From contig JAOUKV010000006.1 of NCBI GenBank assembly GCA_029882355.1, positions 1-64,000 on the forward strand: 64,000 bases of DNA. Direction: 5' to 3'. The notes under the pieces are model-generated. The model had not been told where the DNA came from, ran no database searches, and saw only the letters and a list, made by a program, of their open reading frames with translations. This document shows positions 8,798-18,272 of this stretch, piece after piece (positions within the stretch are counted from its first letter, which is position 1; every line of letters starts with the position of its first letter). This DNA comes from Gammaproteobacteria bacterium (GTDB taxonomy: Bacteria > Pseudomonadota > Gammaproteobacteria > SZUA-229). The position numbers and the translations under genes were made by a program.

Positions 8798-9697
8798 TTA
8801 GTCGCTATTGTCTAGCTGTAAAAATGGGTGTTTTATTCGTCTTCGTCCGTGACCGATAATTAGTAGCAGCGAGCTTAGTAATAATAGGCTGGCACTACCA
8901 CCTCCATCTGTGCTTGAAACAGTATCATTATCACAGACATCACCCACGCCATCATTGTCGGTATCTGTTTGTGTGTCGTTGGTGAGAAGTGGGCAATTGT
9001 CGGTGTTGTCATCAAAACCATCACCATCGGTATCAGCGAGAAGCGGGTTGGTTCCTAGTGTCACTTCCTGTACATCGGTCAGACTGTCGTTGTCATCATC
9101 ATTATCACAGACATCACCCACGCCATCATTGTCGGTATCTGTTTGTGTGGCATTGGCGATGGCAGGGCAGTTGTCACTAGTGTCATCAATGCCATCACCG
9201 TCCGTGTCTGTGATTGCGACAGATGTAATAGTAACAATGCCATTAATGTAGCCGGGATTAATTGCAGCGCCATTGCTGGCCCATGGATTAATGATGAGCT
9301 CAGATAATGTTAAATCAGTACTTGCACCAGCGCTACCCACTATTTGGAACGTTACCGTGGCAACAGTGAAGTTGCCGGTAACACTCCCTAGTGTGTTCAC
9401 CAAAATGCCGCTGACCGAGCCACTCACATTGTTGATGGTGCCAGTATCAATTCCTGTTGGACCAAAGTTCCAGACGGTTTCATCAATGCTTACTGATACA
9501 ACATTAATGACGTTGGGATCGAAGCTAACATTGACCCCGCCACCATCAACATTAGTCGCAAAACTGAGACCAACAATATCGAGACTAAAAGTCGCATTTT
9601 CATTGACGGTCTGGCTAGTGCTGCTCCATGAGATTGTGGCTGCCTGCACGCAGTAACTGAGAAGAAAAAGTGGAATAACGAGTATATATTTTTTCAT
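8798..9697 (-). CDS. Exported cohesin-domain protein with thrombospondin type 3 repeats and GlyGly-CTERM tail
   Basis: 299 residues from the ATG at 9697, chosen because MKKYILVIPLFLLSYCVQA is a clear signal peptide; a longer frame to 9742 adds a non-signal N terminus. Residues about 20-160 form an all-beta domain with the cohesin pattern (GGGVNVSFDPNVINVVSV, then IATVTFQIVG-like strands), matching the domain of the neighbouring lipoprotein. Next come Asp-rich calcium-binding thrombospondin type 3 repeats (DTDGDGIDDTSDNCP type) containing a 58-residue internal duplication. The tail has DGGGSAS, a hydrophobic segment and then RRR, the layout of a GlyGly-CTERM signal cut by rhombosortase. Last gene of a minus-strand run of three. 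Inferred role: a surface-held scaffold that binds dockerin proteins. Confidence 0.82.
   Translation of the reverse strand: MKKYILVIPLFLLSYCVQAATISWSSTSQTVNENATFSLDIVGLSFATNVDGGGVNVSFDPNVINVVSVSIDETVWNFGPTGIDTGTINNVSGSVSGILVNTLGSVTGNFTVATVTFQIVGSAGASTDLTLSELIINPWASNGAAINPGYINGIVTITSVAITDTDGDGIDDTSDNCPAIANATQTDTDNDGVGDVCDNDDDNDSLTDVQEVTLGTNPLLADTDGDGFDDNTDNCPLLTNDTQTDTDNDGVGDVCDNDTVSSTDGGGSASLLLLSSLLLIIGHGRRRIKHPFLQLDNSD
8924..8975. repeat. 52-bp direct repeat, copy 1 (thrombospondin type 3 coding)
   Basis: This stretch recurs identically at 9098-9149, an offset of 174 bases (58 codons, in frame). It encodes the acidic calcium-binding repeat of the cohesin protein and reflects internal tandem duplication. 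Confidence 0.9.
9098..9149. repeat. 52-bp direct repeat, copy 2 (thrombospondin type 3 coding)
   Basis: Identical to 8924-8975. Because the offset is a multiple of three, recombination between the copies would delete or add 58 residues without a frameshift, so repeat number may vary between strains. Confidence 0.9.
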
Positions 9698-9748
9698 ATA
9701 AATAAGGATTTTGTCAGAGTTGTAGTGAAAAGAAAAAGTCACCTTTTT

Positions 9749-10714
9749 TTATTGGGCATTAATTTGAACATTGGTGTTGACAAAATTGGCCGGTGTTATT
9801 TGGCCTTCACTGGAAAATGGATTCATTGATGAACCCTGTAAGCCAATGGTGCTACTACCACTGCCGACAGCAGTAAACCTGATAGAGGCTATGTCGTTAT
9901 TGGAAGATACACCGCCATAACTACTAAATAAAATATCAGAGACCATGCCGGTATTATTATTAATGCTGCCAACTTGATTCACAAAATCCCAAACGCTTGT
10001 GTTTATAGTGACGTTGTTAACATTTAACATGCTTGAATTAAAAGTAACGGTTACACCACCACCTTCAGATGTTGAAAAATTACTCATTCTAAGATTGAGG
10101 GTAAAAGTATCACCAACCCTGGTAGTAATGTTTTGAGATGACAGTGAGACCGTGGCTGACGATGGCATTGCAGTCGGTGGCTCAATTATGGTTGTGTTAT
10201 CCGGAGTGGTCGCTGCGGGGGGGGCAGTGTTGTCTGGGATTGTCGCTACAGGCTCAGTAGTACCGTTGTATTCCGGAGTCATCGCTGATGTGATGTTAGT
10301 GGCGGTACCGTTCGTGGATAGTGCATAGCCAGTAATGTTGGTGTTGCCCGGAATTGTCGCTACAAGCTCATTCGTACCGCTGTCCTCTAGAGTCACCATC
10401 GGGTCAGCCGTGTTGTTGTCTTCTGCAATTATTTCTGCTGGCTCAGATATGCTGGTATCTTCTGGCGTCATCTCAACCGGATCTGTACTAGTTGACTCAT
10501 CTGGAGTGGTAGCTACCAAGTCTGTTCCCGCTGGTTCAGCCTGAGTTGTCAAAAATGGGTTGGATTCATTTGTTCTATTTGAAGTAGTTACTTCAGGTGC
10601 CGTCTTTTCTATATTGTTTTTCGGTTCAGTCTCAGTAGGGTCGTCACACGATATTACTAATAGTGATGTGAGTAATAGAGCTCCTGTTTTCATCATTGCC
10701 TTGTACGATATCAT
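9749..10714 (-). CDS. Cohesin-domain lipoprotein with Thr/Pro-rich stalk
   Basis: About 321 residues. The N terminus has a short hydrophobic stretch ending in LLVISC, a lipobox, so the protein should be lipid-anchored, probably in the outer membrane. Several starts are possible (10720, 10714, 10693); 10714 has AGAGAG about six bases upstream. Residues from about 25 to 185 are a low-complexity stalk rich in Thr, Pro, Glu and Asn with degenerate EPVATIPDNT-like units, a likely spacer. The C-terminal ~135 residues are a cohesin-like domain (VGDTFTLNLRMSNF, GGGVTVTFNSSMLNVNNVTI, NDIASIRFTAVG) paralogous to that of the next gene. It begins about 12-33 bases after the dockerin gene upstream, so the three are probably one operon. 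Inferred role: lipid-anchored receptor for dockerin proteins. Confidence 0.82.
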   Translation of the reverse strand: MISYKAMMKTGALLLTSLLVISCDDPTETEPKNNIEKTAPEVTTSNRTNESNPFLTTQAEPAGTDLVATTPDESTSTDPVEMTPEDTSISEPAEIIAEDNNTADPMVTLEDSGTNELVATIPGNTNITGYALSTNGTATNITSAMTPEYNGTTEPVATIPDNTAPPAATTPDNTTIIEPPTAMPSSATVSLSSQNITTRVGDTFTLNLRMSNFSTSEGGGVTVTFNSSMLNVNNVTINTSVWDFVNQVGSINNNTGMVSDILFSSYGGVSSNNDIASIRFTAVGSGSSTIGLQGSSMNPFSSEGQITPANFVNTNVQINAQ

Positions 10715-10726
10715 TATCATCTCTCT

Positions 10727-13700
10727 TTAAGGTGCTAAGCCAGAAGGTCCGGGTTGCGTGAAAATCATGTTTTTAAACAAACCTAGATCAAGTGAGTTAA
10801 CAATGCTGTCACCATTAAGGTCGGTTTGTTGAGGGCCTGTTTTGAAGAAATCAATCTTGAATAAACCCACATCCAGTGAATTCACAATACCATCGTTGTT
10901 GAAATCAGAATCGCATGCGTTGCCGTACTGATCACCGTCTGTGTCCAGTTGATTATTAGCCACCAGCGTGCAATTGTCCACCGCATCGAGATAACCATCG
11001 TTGTCGTCGTTGGTGTCGAGTGTGTTGCCGGTGCCATCACCGTCGGTGTCAGTATCAGTAGTGACTGTAAAGGTATCGCTAACGCCGCCAATGGTTAATA
11101 TGGCATCTACCGGAGACAACCAACTGGCTGATGAAGTAGTACGTACAACAACACTGTTGCCATTATTCACAAAACCACTTAACGAAGTATAAACACCGCC
11201 ATTGATGCTGTACTCACCACCGGTGATTGAGATCGGTGAGGAAGCTCCGAGGCCGGTAATTACAACTGTGTTTGAAGTGGTCAGAGTGCTGAGAGCCACA
11301 TCAATCTGGTCAACAAAACTGAAGGCGTCCGGTACGATATCGGTCATCGTGGTTACGCTCCAGGTATCGCCGCCATCGCCGACAGAAACGACAACATCTA
11401 CCGTGGTGTTGTAACTGGCTGATGAGGTGGCGCGTAGTTGTAGGGTGTCGTTGTTGCTCACGGTGCCAATACCGGTTGCTGAAGACCATGTCCCGCTATT
11501 CAGGCTGTACTCACCACCGGTAATAGAGATATCAACACTGGTACCGAGTCCTGTGATGGTCTCGATGTTAGAGGTGGTTTGTGTATTCAGCGCTACATCG
11601 CTCTGATCGGTAAACACCAGAGGGTCTGGCATTGTTAAGTTCACGTTTACACCTGCAACATAGCCCGCATTTTTGTCACCTGCTGTGGTGAACCAGCCAC
11701 CAGCATAAAGATTGCTGCCATTCCAAATTAGTGAATATACATCGTTATTCATACCCGAACCTAATGAACTCCAGCTTGTGCCATTCCATTGGGCGATATG
11801 GTTAACAGTTAGGTCATCTGCCAGGGTGAAATTTCCTACTGCATAAAGGCTGCTGCCGTTCCATGCCAGATCCCAAACAGTGTCATTCATACCTGAACCC
11901 AATGAACTCCAGTTTGTACCATTCCATAGAGCAATGCGGTTGGCTGATAATCCATCTGCCGTGGTGAAGCTACCTCCTGCATAAAGGTTGGCTCCATCCC
12001 AGGCCAATGCAATGACAGTGTTATCCATGCCTGCACCTAAGGCAACCCAGTTCGTACCATTCCATAGGGCAATACGGTTGGCTGATAAGCCATCTGCCGT
12101 GGTGAAGGATCCCCCTGCATACAGGTTCGTGCCATCCAAGGCCAGTGATCTAACCGTGTTATCCATGCCTGAACCCAATGCGCTCCAGTTCGTGCCGTCC
12201 CATAGGGCGGTGCGGTTAGCGGTTATGCCACCTGCCGTGGTGAAGCTACCCCCTGCATACAGATTCGTGCCATCCCATGCCAGTGCATAGACACTGCTAT
12301 TAACGCTCAAGCCTAGCCCGCTCCAGTTGATGCCATCCCACTTGGCGATGCAATTAGCGCTCACGCCACCTACAGAAGTGAAAGTACCACCAGCGTATAA
12401 ACTGGTTCCATCCCAGAGCAGTGCTCTAACATCTGTATAAAACTCACCCATCATCCCAGAGCTCAATGCGCTCCAGTTATTGCCGTCCCACAGGGCAATA
12501 TTGTTGGCCTCTACGCTACCTGCATTACTGAAAAAGCCTCCGGCATAAAGGTTGGCTCCGTCCCAGGCCAGTGCGTTGATCCAGCCATTTAGCCCCGTGC
12601 CTAGTACGCTCCAGTTAGTGCCATTCCATTGGCTTAGGAAGTTATATCCACCGTATGGGATAGAGCTAAAATCTTCACCTGCATGCAACTGGCTGCCATC
12701 CCAGAGCAACGCAGTGACTACGCCTAGTCCTTCACCCAGTGCGCTCCAGCTTACGCCATCCCATTTCGCTATACCCTTGGCAACTACACTATCTGCGTCG
12801 CTAAAAAAACCACCTGCATACAGATTGTTACCATCCCAGGCCAGTGCATATACTCTGTGGCTCAGCCATCCCAACGGCTCCCAGCTTGTACCATTCCACT
12901 GGGCGATGTAGTTAGCAGGTATACCGCCAGCATAGGTAAAGTTGCCGCCGGCGTAAAGATTTGTGCCGTTCCAGACCAGAGCAATGACAGCACTATCCAT
13001 GCCTGAGCTGAGCGTGCTCCATATGTTGCCGTTCCACTTGGCGATGTAATTAGCTGCTACACCGCCGGCAGTGTTGAATTCTCCACCAGCATATAAGTTG
13101 GCTCCATCCCAAGCTAGTGCGTTGACCCAGTTATTCATTCCTGAGCCCAGTGCACTCCAGACGCTGCCATCCCATTGGGCAATGTAACTGGTACTCACGC
13201 TGTCCGCAGTGGTGAAATTTCCACCGGCATAAAGGTTGGTGCCATCGAAGGCCAGTGCTCTGACGGTGTTATTCATGCCCGAGCCCAGTGCGATCCAGTT
13301 TGTGCCATCCCATTTGGCGATATAGTTGGCACTCATGCTACCTGCAGTGGTGAAGTCGCCACCTGCATATAGGTTCACGCCATCCCAGATTAGTGCTCTG
13401 ACAATATCATTCATACCTGTGCCTAGTGCAGTCCAGCTTGAGCCGTCCCATTTTGCGATGTATGCACTGTTAGTAATACCTATTACCTTATTGGTAGTGC
13501 CTGTAGACTCTGCAAAAGCAGAAGACATTCCACCGCCGACATAGAGATTACCTGCGCCATCAGACGCTAATGCTCTAACGGGGAAATCGACTTTAGGAAA
13601 AGCCGCCCCCAGCGAAAACCAATCAGCATCAGTAATAGTCGGATCAATACGCACAGGATATTGCGCGCCTTTATCATCAACAACAATGTGCAAAGTTTGT

Positions 13701-14410
13701 TTGTTTTTTAATACAAAGTGCGCAGGCAAAGTCTGGCCCGCAGCATCAGCCACCATCAAATTATGGTAAGCCAGTTCACGACCACTGCCCAGCGTCAGCA
13801 TTGCGCCCTTGCTATCCAGCCGGGTGGTCGCGCCTTCAATATCCAGCTCAACCACCAGCTTGCCTTTACCTTTAGGAGCAACAGGCACAACAAAATCCTG
13901 CCGAATACCGGCTGAACTGGTGGTGAACTCTTCGATCAGGTTGTTATGAAAAAGATGGGCGATTTTTTCATCATAGCTAACCTTGCCAGGTTTGATTTTT
14001 GTGAGTTCGCCTTTATCCCTACCCATACCATTAACTAGTAAAGCAAAGCTTTCACCAGCTTCATCATCAGAATAAATACTGGCCCCCTTTGGTGTCAGGG
14101 TAGCGATCACATCCTGCATAGGTGAAGGAATACGCACACTGCCATCCTTGTTCTTTGTGATGATGTGGGCATCGGCGCTCTGGCTTGTGGCCTGATCGAT
14201 AATTTCACTTTGAGAGAGCGCTTTGCTTTCTTTCTGTTCTGTTTGCAGGGGTTGTTCTAATGTCTGTGTGAGTGTCGGTGGTAGCAGTGACTCGCCACTG
14301 TTTGCCGAGGCCTGAGCAACAGGTATTGTTAAAGCTATAGATAATGCAGAGATGAAGACGAAGCTGAACAGGTTTCTGTTTGCTGATGATGTGCGGCCTT
14401 GTATATCCAT
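10727..14410 (-). CDS. Giant secreted beta-propeller-like protein with C-terminal type I dockerin
   Basis: 1227 residues from the ATG at 14410, which has GGAAAGG upstream and opens a signal peptide ending in PVAQA; the longer frame to 14599 adds an unlikely N terminus. After a ~220-residue N-terminal domain (ending VRIDPTITDADWFS) come about 14 repeats of ~45 residues with the pattern LYAGG-F-TAGG-IAKWDG-W-ALGSGMN, probably one or more beta-propellers. Then two ~93-residue beta repeats (about 930-1112), an Asp-rich calcium-binding stretch, and a dockerin pair: DFNNDGIVNSLDVGLFK and DLNGDSIVNSLDLGLFK, both with the D-x-N-x-D calcium-loop pattern. Tail PGPSGLAP. First gene of an inferred operon with the two cohesin genes. 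The ligand of the propeller is unknown. Near-identical neighbouring repeats could recombine. Confidence 0.88.
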   Translation of the reverse strand: MDIQGRTSSANRNLFSFVFISALSIALTIPVAQASANSGESLLPPTLTQTLEQPLQTEQKESKALSQSEIIDQATSQSADAHIITKNKDGSVRIPSPMQDVIATLTPKGASIYSDDEAGESFALLVNGMGRDKGELTKIKPGKVSYDEKIAHLFHNNLIEEFTTSSAGIRQDFVVPVAPKGKGKLVVELDIEGATTRLDSKGAMLTLGSGRELAYHNLMVADAAGQTLPAHFVLKNKQTLHIVVDDKGAQYPVRIDPTITDADWFSLGAAFPKVDFPVRALASDGAGNLYVGGGMSSAFAESTGTTNKVIGITNSAYIAKWDGSSWTALGTGMNDIVRALIWDGVNLYAGGDFTTAGSMSANYIAKWDGTNWIALGSGMNNTVRALAFDGTNLYAGGNFTTADSVSTSYIAQWDGSVWSALGSGMNNWVNALAWDGANLYAGGEFNTAGGVAANYIAKWNGNIWSTLSSGMDSAVIALVWNGTNLYAGGNFTYAGGIPANYIAQWNGTSWEPLGWLSHRVYALAWDGNNLYAGGFFSDADSVVAKGIAKWDGVSWSALGEGLGVVTALLWDGSQLHAGEDFSSIPYGGYNFLSQWNGTNWSVLGTGLNGWINALAWDGANLYAGGFFSNAGSVEANNIALWDGNNWSALSSGMMGEFYTDVRALLWDGTSLYAGGTFTSVGGVSANCIAKWDGINWSGLGLSVNSSVYALAWDGTNLYAGGSFTTAGGITANRTALWDGTNWSALGSGMDNTVRSLALDGTNLYAGGSFTTADGLSANRIALWNGTNWVALGAGMDNTVIALAWDGANLYAGGSFTTADGLSANRIALWNGTNWSSLGSGMNDTVWDLAWNGSSLYAVGNFTLADDLTVNHIAQWNGTSWSSLGSGMNNDVYSLIWNGSNLYAGGWFTTAGDKNAGYVAGVNVNLTMPDPLVFTDQSDVALNTQTTSNIETITGLGTSVDISITGGEYSLNSGTWSSATGIGTVSNNDTLQLRATSSASYNTTVDVVVSVGDGGDTWSVTTMTDIVPDAFSFVDQIDVALSTLTTSNTVVITGLGASSPISITGGEYSINGGVYTSLSGFVNNGNSVVVRTTSSASWLSPVDAILTIGGVSDTFTVTTDTDTDGDGTGNTLDTNDDNDGYLDAVDNCTLVANNQLDTDGDQYGNACDSDFNNDGIVNSLDVGLFKIDFFKTGPQQTDLNGDSIVNSLDLGLFKNMIFTQPGPSGLAP

Positions 14411-14603
14411 AATATCCTTTCCTTTCATGAGGTATGAGACAGATGTTACACCAGCAGTAAGTAGGTGGTAAAGCCTGCTTCTAATGGTGATTTGGTGATG
14501 CCAATCATGGTATTCTAGCCACATTAAATATTTCCACAGGAATACCCTACACACACATGACCAGCAATACCCCGATCGGCAACAGGCCTGATCCCGCAAA
14601 ATC
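14411..14603. promoter_or_regulatory. Divergent intergenic region between the dockerin protein gene and miaB
   Basis: About 190 bases hold the 5' regions of two divergent genes. On the minus strand the dockerin gene has a GAAAGGAAAGGATATT leader like those of the two other giant exported genes. Towards miaB there is a 16-codon open frame (ATG at 14557) whose TGA overlaps the miaB GTG. No convincing -35/-10 pair was identified in either direction. Confidence 0.4.
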
Positions 14604-15962
14604 GTGACCCGTAAGCTCTATATCAAGACCTTCGGTTGTCAGATGAATGAATACGATTCATCCCGAATGACCGATGTGCTCGCCGAATCCCATCAGCTCG
14701 AATTAACCGATAACCCGGAAGAAGCCGACGTGCTGCTGCTGAATACCTGTTCGATTCGTGAAAATGCGCAGGAGAAGGTGTTCTCCCAGCTCGGTCGCTG
14801 GAAAAACTGGAAAAATGATAGGCCTGATCTAGTGATTGGTGTCGGTGGTTGTGTGGCCAGTCAGGAAGGTGCGGTTATTCAGAAACGCGCGCCTTATGTT
14901 GACCTGGTTTTTGGTCCGCAGACGATTCATCGTTTGCCTGAAATGATTAGCGATGTGCAGAATAACAAGAGTTCGCTGATTGACATTAGCTTTCCTGAGA
15001 TAGAGAAATTCGATAATTTACCCGCGCCACATGCCGACGGCCCCAGTGCTTTTGTTTCGATTATGGAGGGTTGCAGTAAATATTGTACTTTCTGCGTGGT
15101 GCCTTACACCCGTGGTGAAGAAGTCAGTCGTCCGTTTGATGATGTGCTCGCTGAAATTTCAGGCCTGGCTGAGCAGGGTGTGCGCGAAGTTAATTTGCTG
15201 GGTCAAAACGTCAATGCTTACCGTGGTGTTATGCATGATGGCGAAGAAGCGGATCTGGCTTTGCTGATTCATTATGTCGCAGCAATTAATGGTATCGATC
15301 GGATTCGTTTTACCACTTCACACCCGATGGCTTTTTCAGATAGCCTGATTAAGGTCTTTGGCGAAGTGCCTGAACTGGTGAACTTTTTACACCTGCCGGT
15401 GCAGAGTGGTTCCGATATTGTTTTGAATGCAATGAAGCGTGGACACACAGCACTGGAATACAAATATATCATTCGACGCTTGCGCGAGGTTCGTCCTGAT
15501 ATCACAATTTCATCCGATTTTATCGTCGGTTTCCCCGGTGAAACCGATGCCGATTTTGATGCGACCATGAAGTTAATCAATGATATTGGTTTTGATTTCT
15601 CCTACAGTTTTGTTTATAGCGCACGCCCCGGTACACCGGCAGCTGATCTTTATGATGGTGTAGAACTGACCACAAAAAAACACCGTCTGGCAATTTTGCA
15701 GGATGTCATTAACCGTAATGCTATCGCTATAAGTGAAGCTATGATGGGAACGGTGCAACGTATACTGGTTGAACGTGTTTCCAGAAAAACGGATGAACAG
15801 TTGGCCGGTCGAACTGAAAATAATCGCGTGGTCAATTTTTATGGGGATAAAGATTTGATTGGCAGTTTTGTCGATGTGCGTATTACCGAAGTACGCACTA
15901 ACTCTTTGCAGGGGGAGTTTATTGCCTTATCCGAAAAGGAGGGGTCAAGAAAACTCGCATGA
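14604..15962 (+). CDS. miaB: tRNA-2-methylthio-N6-dimethylallyladenosine synthase
   Basis: 452 residues. MiaB is a radical-SAM methylthiotransferase that adds the 2-methylthio group to i6A37 of tRNAs reading UNN codons. Seen: the N-terminal MTTase domain with cluster cysteines in [20 protein letters not shown] and [10 protein letters not shown]; the radical-SAM motif CSKYCTFC; and a C-terminal TRAM-like domain. The start is GTG at 14604, giving the usual [17 protein letters not shown] terminus. The stop overlaps the start of the phoH-like gene by four bases (ATGA), beginning the conserved miaB-ybeZ-ybeY-corC-lnt operon. Length and motifs are normal. Confidence 0.96.
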   Translation: MTRKLYIKTFGCQMNEYDSSRMTDVLAESHQLELTDNPEEADVLLLNTCSIRENAQEKVFSQLGRWKNWKNDRPDLVIGVGGCVASQEGAVIQKRAPYVDLVFGPQTIHRLPEMISDVQNNKSSLIDISFPEIEKFDNLPAPHADGPSAFVSIMEGCSKYCTFCVVPYTRGEEVSRPFDDVLAEISGLAEQGVREVNLLGQNVNAYRGVMHDGEEADLALLIHYVAAINGIDRIRFTTSHPMAFSDSLIKVFGEVPELVNFLHLPVQSGSDIVLNAMKRGHTALEYKYIIRRLREVRPDITISSDFIVGFPGETDADFDATMKLINDIGFDFSYSFVYSARPGTPAADLYDGVELTTKKHRLAILQDVINRNAIAISEAMMGTVQRILVERVSRKTDEQLAGRTENNRVVNFYGDKDLIGSFVDVRITEVRTNSLQGEFIALSEKEGSRKLA

Positions 15963-16918
15963 GTGAATCATTAAATTTTGATCTATTGCCGGTAGACAAT
16001 AAACGTCTGGCCAATGTCTGCGGAAAGTTTAACGAAAATCTAAGTCAGCTCGAAAAACACTTTGATGTAAGCATTGATTGCAGTAGTAACCGCTTTCATA
16101 TCAGCGGCGAAAAAAGTAATTCGATAGCCACTATGCAGTTAATAAAGAAACTCTACAGTGTTGCCGATAAGGAAGTGATGGTGCCAGCCATGGTGCAATT
16201 ATATTTGAATGAATCCAGTGAGGATAAAGTGACAGAAAACGTCAGAGGCGAAATGCCGCAGTGGCAGGTTAAAACGCGCAAGGGACCAATTAAGGGTCGT
16301 GGTCAACATCAAAAAGAATATCTCGATAAGATAAAGGAGAATGATCTGGCTTTTGGCATTGGCCCGGCGGGAACGGGTAAAACTTATCTGGCTGTCGCCT
16401 GCGCCGTTGATGCTTTAGTTAATGATGAAGTCGATCGTCTGGTGCTGGTTCGCCCTGCGGTGGAAGCCGGTGAACGACTGGGTTTTTTACCTGGTGATCT
16501 GGCGCAGAAAATCGACCCTTATTTGCGGCCCATGTACGATGCCTTGTATGAGATGATGGGTACTGAAAAAGTTGCTAAGTTACTTGAGCAAAATATTATC
16601 GAGATTGCACCGCTGGCTTATATGCGCGGACGAACTTTGAACGATGCTTTTATTATTCTGGATGAAGCTCAGAATACGACGATTGAGCAGATGAAAATGT
16701 TTTTAACTCGCATTGGTTTTGGTTCCAAAGCGGTAGTGACTGGTGATATAACACAGGTTGATTTGCCGCGCGAAAAAGTCTCAGGGCTGCGTCATGCCAT
16801 GCATCTACTGGAAAAAATCGAAGGCATAGGCGTTACTCATTTTGATGCAGGAGATGTTGTCCGTCATCCATTAGTCAAAAAAATCGTCACGGCTTATGAA
16901 CGTGAGGACAGGCCTTAA
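15959..16918 (+). CDS. ybeZ: PhoH-like ATPase
   Basis: 319 residues. A PhoH-family P-loop protein partnering the YbeY endoribonuclease in rRNA and RNA metabolism. Walker A is visible as [13 protein letters not shown] and Walker B as [11 protein letters not shown]. The N-terminal ~110 residues are a KH-like region typical of the YbeZ branch. It overlaps miaB by four bases and is followed after three bases by ybeY, so expression is almost certainly coupled. The exact biochemical activity of the family remains partly unsettled; the family assignment is firm. Confidence 0.94.
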   Translation: MSESLNFDLLPVDNKRLANVCGKFNENLSQLEKHFDVSIDCSSNRFHISGEKSNSIATMQLIKKLYSVADKEVMVPAMVQLYLNESSEDKVTENVRGEMPQWQVKTRKGPIKGRGQHQKEYLDKIKENDLAFGIGPAGTGKTYLAVACAVDALVNDEVDRLVLVRPAVEAGERLGFLPGDLAQKIDPYLRPMYDALYEMMGTEKVAKLLEQNIIEIAPLAYMRGRTLNDAFIILDEAQNTTIEQMKMFLTRIGFGSKAVVTGDITQVDLPREKVSGLRHAMHLLEKIEGIGVTHFDAGDVVRHPLVKKIVTAYEREDRP

Positions 16919-16921
16919 CGC

Positions 16922-17374
16922 ATGGCTGTTATTATAGAGTTATCCGTTTCTGAGGACGTTAATAAAGAGAAACTGCCGTCGGAAGAAAAGTTTCAGCATT
17001 GGGCGCAAGCAAGTTATGCAGGTGATGATGAGGTAGTGGCCAGTTTGCAGATTGTCGACAGTAATGAAATGCAAAAATTGAATAAAAACTATCGTGGTAA
17101 GGATAAGCCAACCAATGTATTATCGTTTCCGATGGAATTACCTGAAGAAGTGGGTGTTAATATTTTGGGTGATTTGGCGCTGTGCGATGAAGTTATTGAA
17201 GCTGAAGCGAAGCAACAGGCCAAAACTAGCGAAGCGCATTGGGCACATATGATTGTGCATGGTATGTTACATTTGCAAGCTTATGATCATATTGAAGATG
17301 ACGAAGCCGAAGTCATGGAAGCAAAAGAAATTGAAATAATGAAAAATCTCGGTTTTGAAAACCCCTACAAATAA
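16922..17374 (+). CDS. ybeY: Endoribonuclease YbeY (16S rRNA 3' maturation)
   Basis: 150 residues. YbeY is a zinc-dependent single-strand endoribonuclease that matures the 3' end of 16S rRNA and takes part in ribosome quality control. The three zinc-binding histidines are in HGMLHLQAYDH; the family more often has Gly where this protein has Ala (LHLxGYDH), a mild change. The upstream TNVLSFPM motif is also present. It sits between the PhoH-like gene and corC in the conserved order. Confidence 0.95.
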   Translation: MAVIIELSVSEDVNKEKLPSEEKFQHWAQASYAGDDEVVASLQIVDSNEMQKLNKNYRGKDKPTNVLSFPMELPEEVGVNILGDLALCDEVIEAEAKQQAKTSEAHWAHMIVHGMLHLQAYDHIEDDEAEVMEAKEIEIMKNLGFENPYK

Positions 17375-17400
17375 ATGATTTTAAATAAGATTGCATTTTT

Positions 17401-18261
17401 ATGAATAGTCCAAAAAACAACCCTTCCTGGTTTACCAATTTTATCCAGCATTTCAGTTCAGATAAAGATGACCGCACTGTGTTATTGGATACGCTGAAAG
17501 ACGCACATAAACACGGTGTTATCGATGCGGAAGCATTAACCATGATAGAAGGTGTGTTTCAGGTTTCTGAAATGCGAGTGCGTGACATTATGGTGCCACG
17601 AGCTCACATGGTAGCTCTGCATGATGATATGAGCGTTGAAGATATGTTGTCGTTGATTTCGAGTTCAGGACATTCACGTTTTCCTGTGGTTGATGAAAGT
17701 CTGGATGAAATTGTCGGGATTTTACTGGCTAAGGATTTGGCGCATTACAGTGATGAAAAAAGGCGTAGTAAGTTTGAACTTAAAGATATCTTGAGGTCTG
17801 CGATTTTTGTGCCTGAAAGTAAAAGATTGAATGTCCTGCTAAAAGATTTTAGAAGTAGTCGAAATCATATGGCGATAGTGATTGACGAGTACGGTGGTGT
17901 TGCTGGTTTAGTCACCATTGAAGATGTGCTTGAAGAAATTGTCGGTGAGATTGATGATGAACATGATGATGCGGATACAACCAATATCAAGCGCCATGGT
18001 TATCGACGTTATACTGTTAGTGGTTTAACAACTATCAGTGATTTTAATGAGTTTTTTGATGCGGACTTAACTGATGATCAATTTGATACCATTGCTGGTT
18101 ATGTGACGCACGAAATTGGTCATCTACCTGAACGTGGAGAAGAAGTAACTATCGGTAGTTTTCAATTTAAAGTAATTAGTGCGAACTCTCGTCGTATTAA
18201 TAATCTACAGGTTACCCTGCAATCTGTTCCCACTCCTGCTGACAATCAATTTGAGTTGTAA
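17401..18261 (+). CDS. corC: CBS-domain protein CorC/YbeX (magnesium and cobalt efflux family)
   Basis: 286 residues. Two CBS domains follow the characteristic RDIMVPRAHMVAL segment (about residues 59-185), and a C-terminal CorC/HlyC transporter-associated domain covers about 200-280. There is no membrane domain, as usual for YbeX/CorC as opposed to the longer membrane CNNM-like relatives. E. coli CorC was linked to Mg/Co efflux, and YbeX is also linked to ribosome maturation, which fits its place next to ybeY. It starts 26 bases after ybeY and is followed 11 bases later by lnt. Confidence 0.93.
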   Translation: MNSPKNNPSWFTNFIQHFSSDKDDRTVLLDTLKDAHKHGVIDAEALTMIEGVFQVSEMRVRDIMVPRAHMVALHDDMSVEDMLSLISSSGHSRFPVVDESLDEIVGILLAKDLAHYSDEKRRSKFELKDILRSAIFVPESKRLNVLLKDFRSSRNHMAIVIDEYGGVAGLVTIEDVLEEIVGEIDDEHDDADTTNIKRHGYRRYTVSGLTTISDFNEFFDADLTDDQFDTIAGYVTHEIGHLPERGEEVTIGSFQFKVISANSRRINNLQVTLQSVPTPADNQFEL

Positions 18262-18272
18262 TACGGATATTA

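Noticed and set aside
11700-13600. Regular DNA periodicity of about 135 bases, at first sight resembling a repeat array.
   Set aside because: It is explained by coding repeats of ~45 residues in the propeller protein; the units vary and there are no spacer-repeat boundaries as in CRISPR.
8798-14410. Interpreting the cohesin and dockerin genes as a cellulosome.
   Set aside because: No cellulase, carbohydrate-binding module or multi-cohesin scaffoldin is present in the window; each cohesin protein has a single cohesin-like domain.
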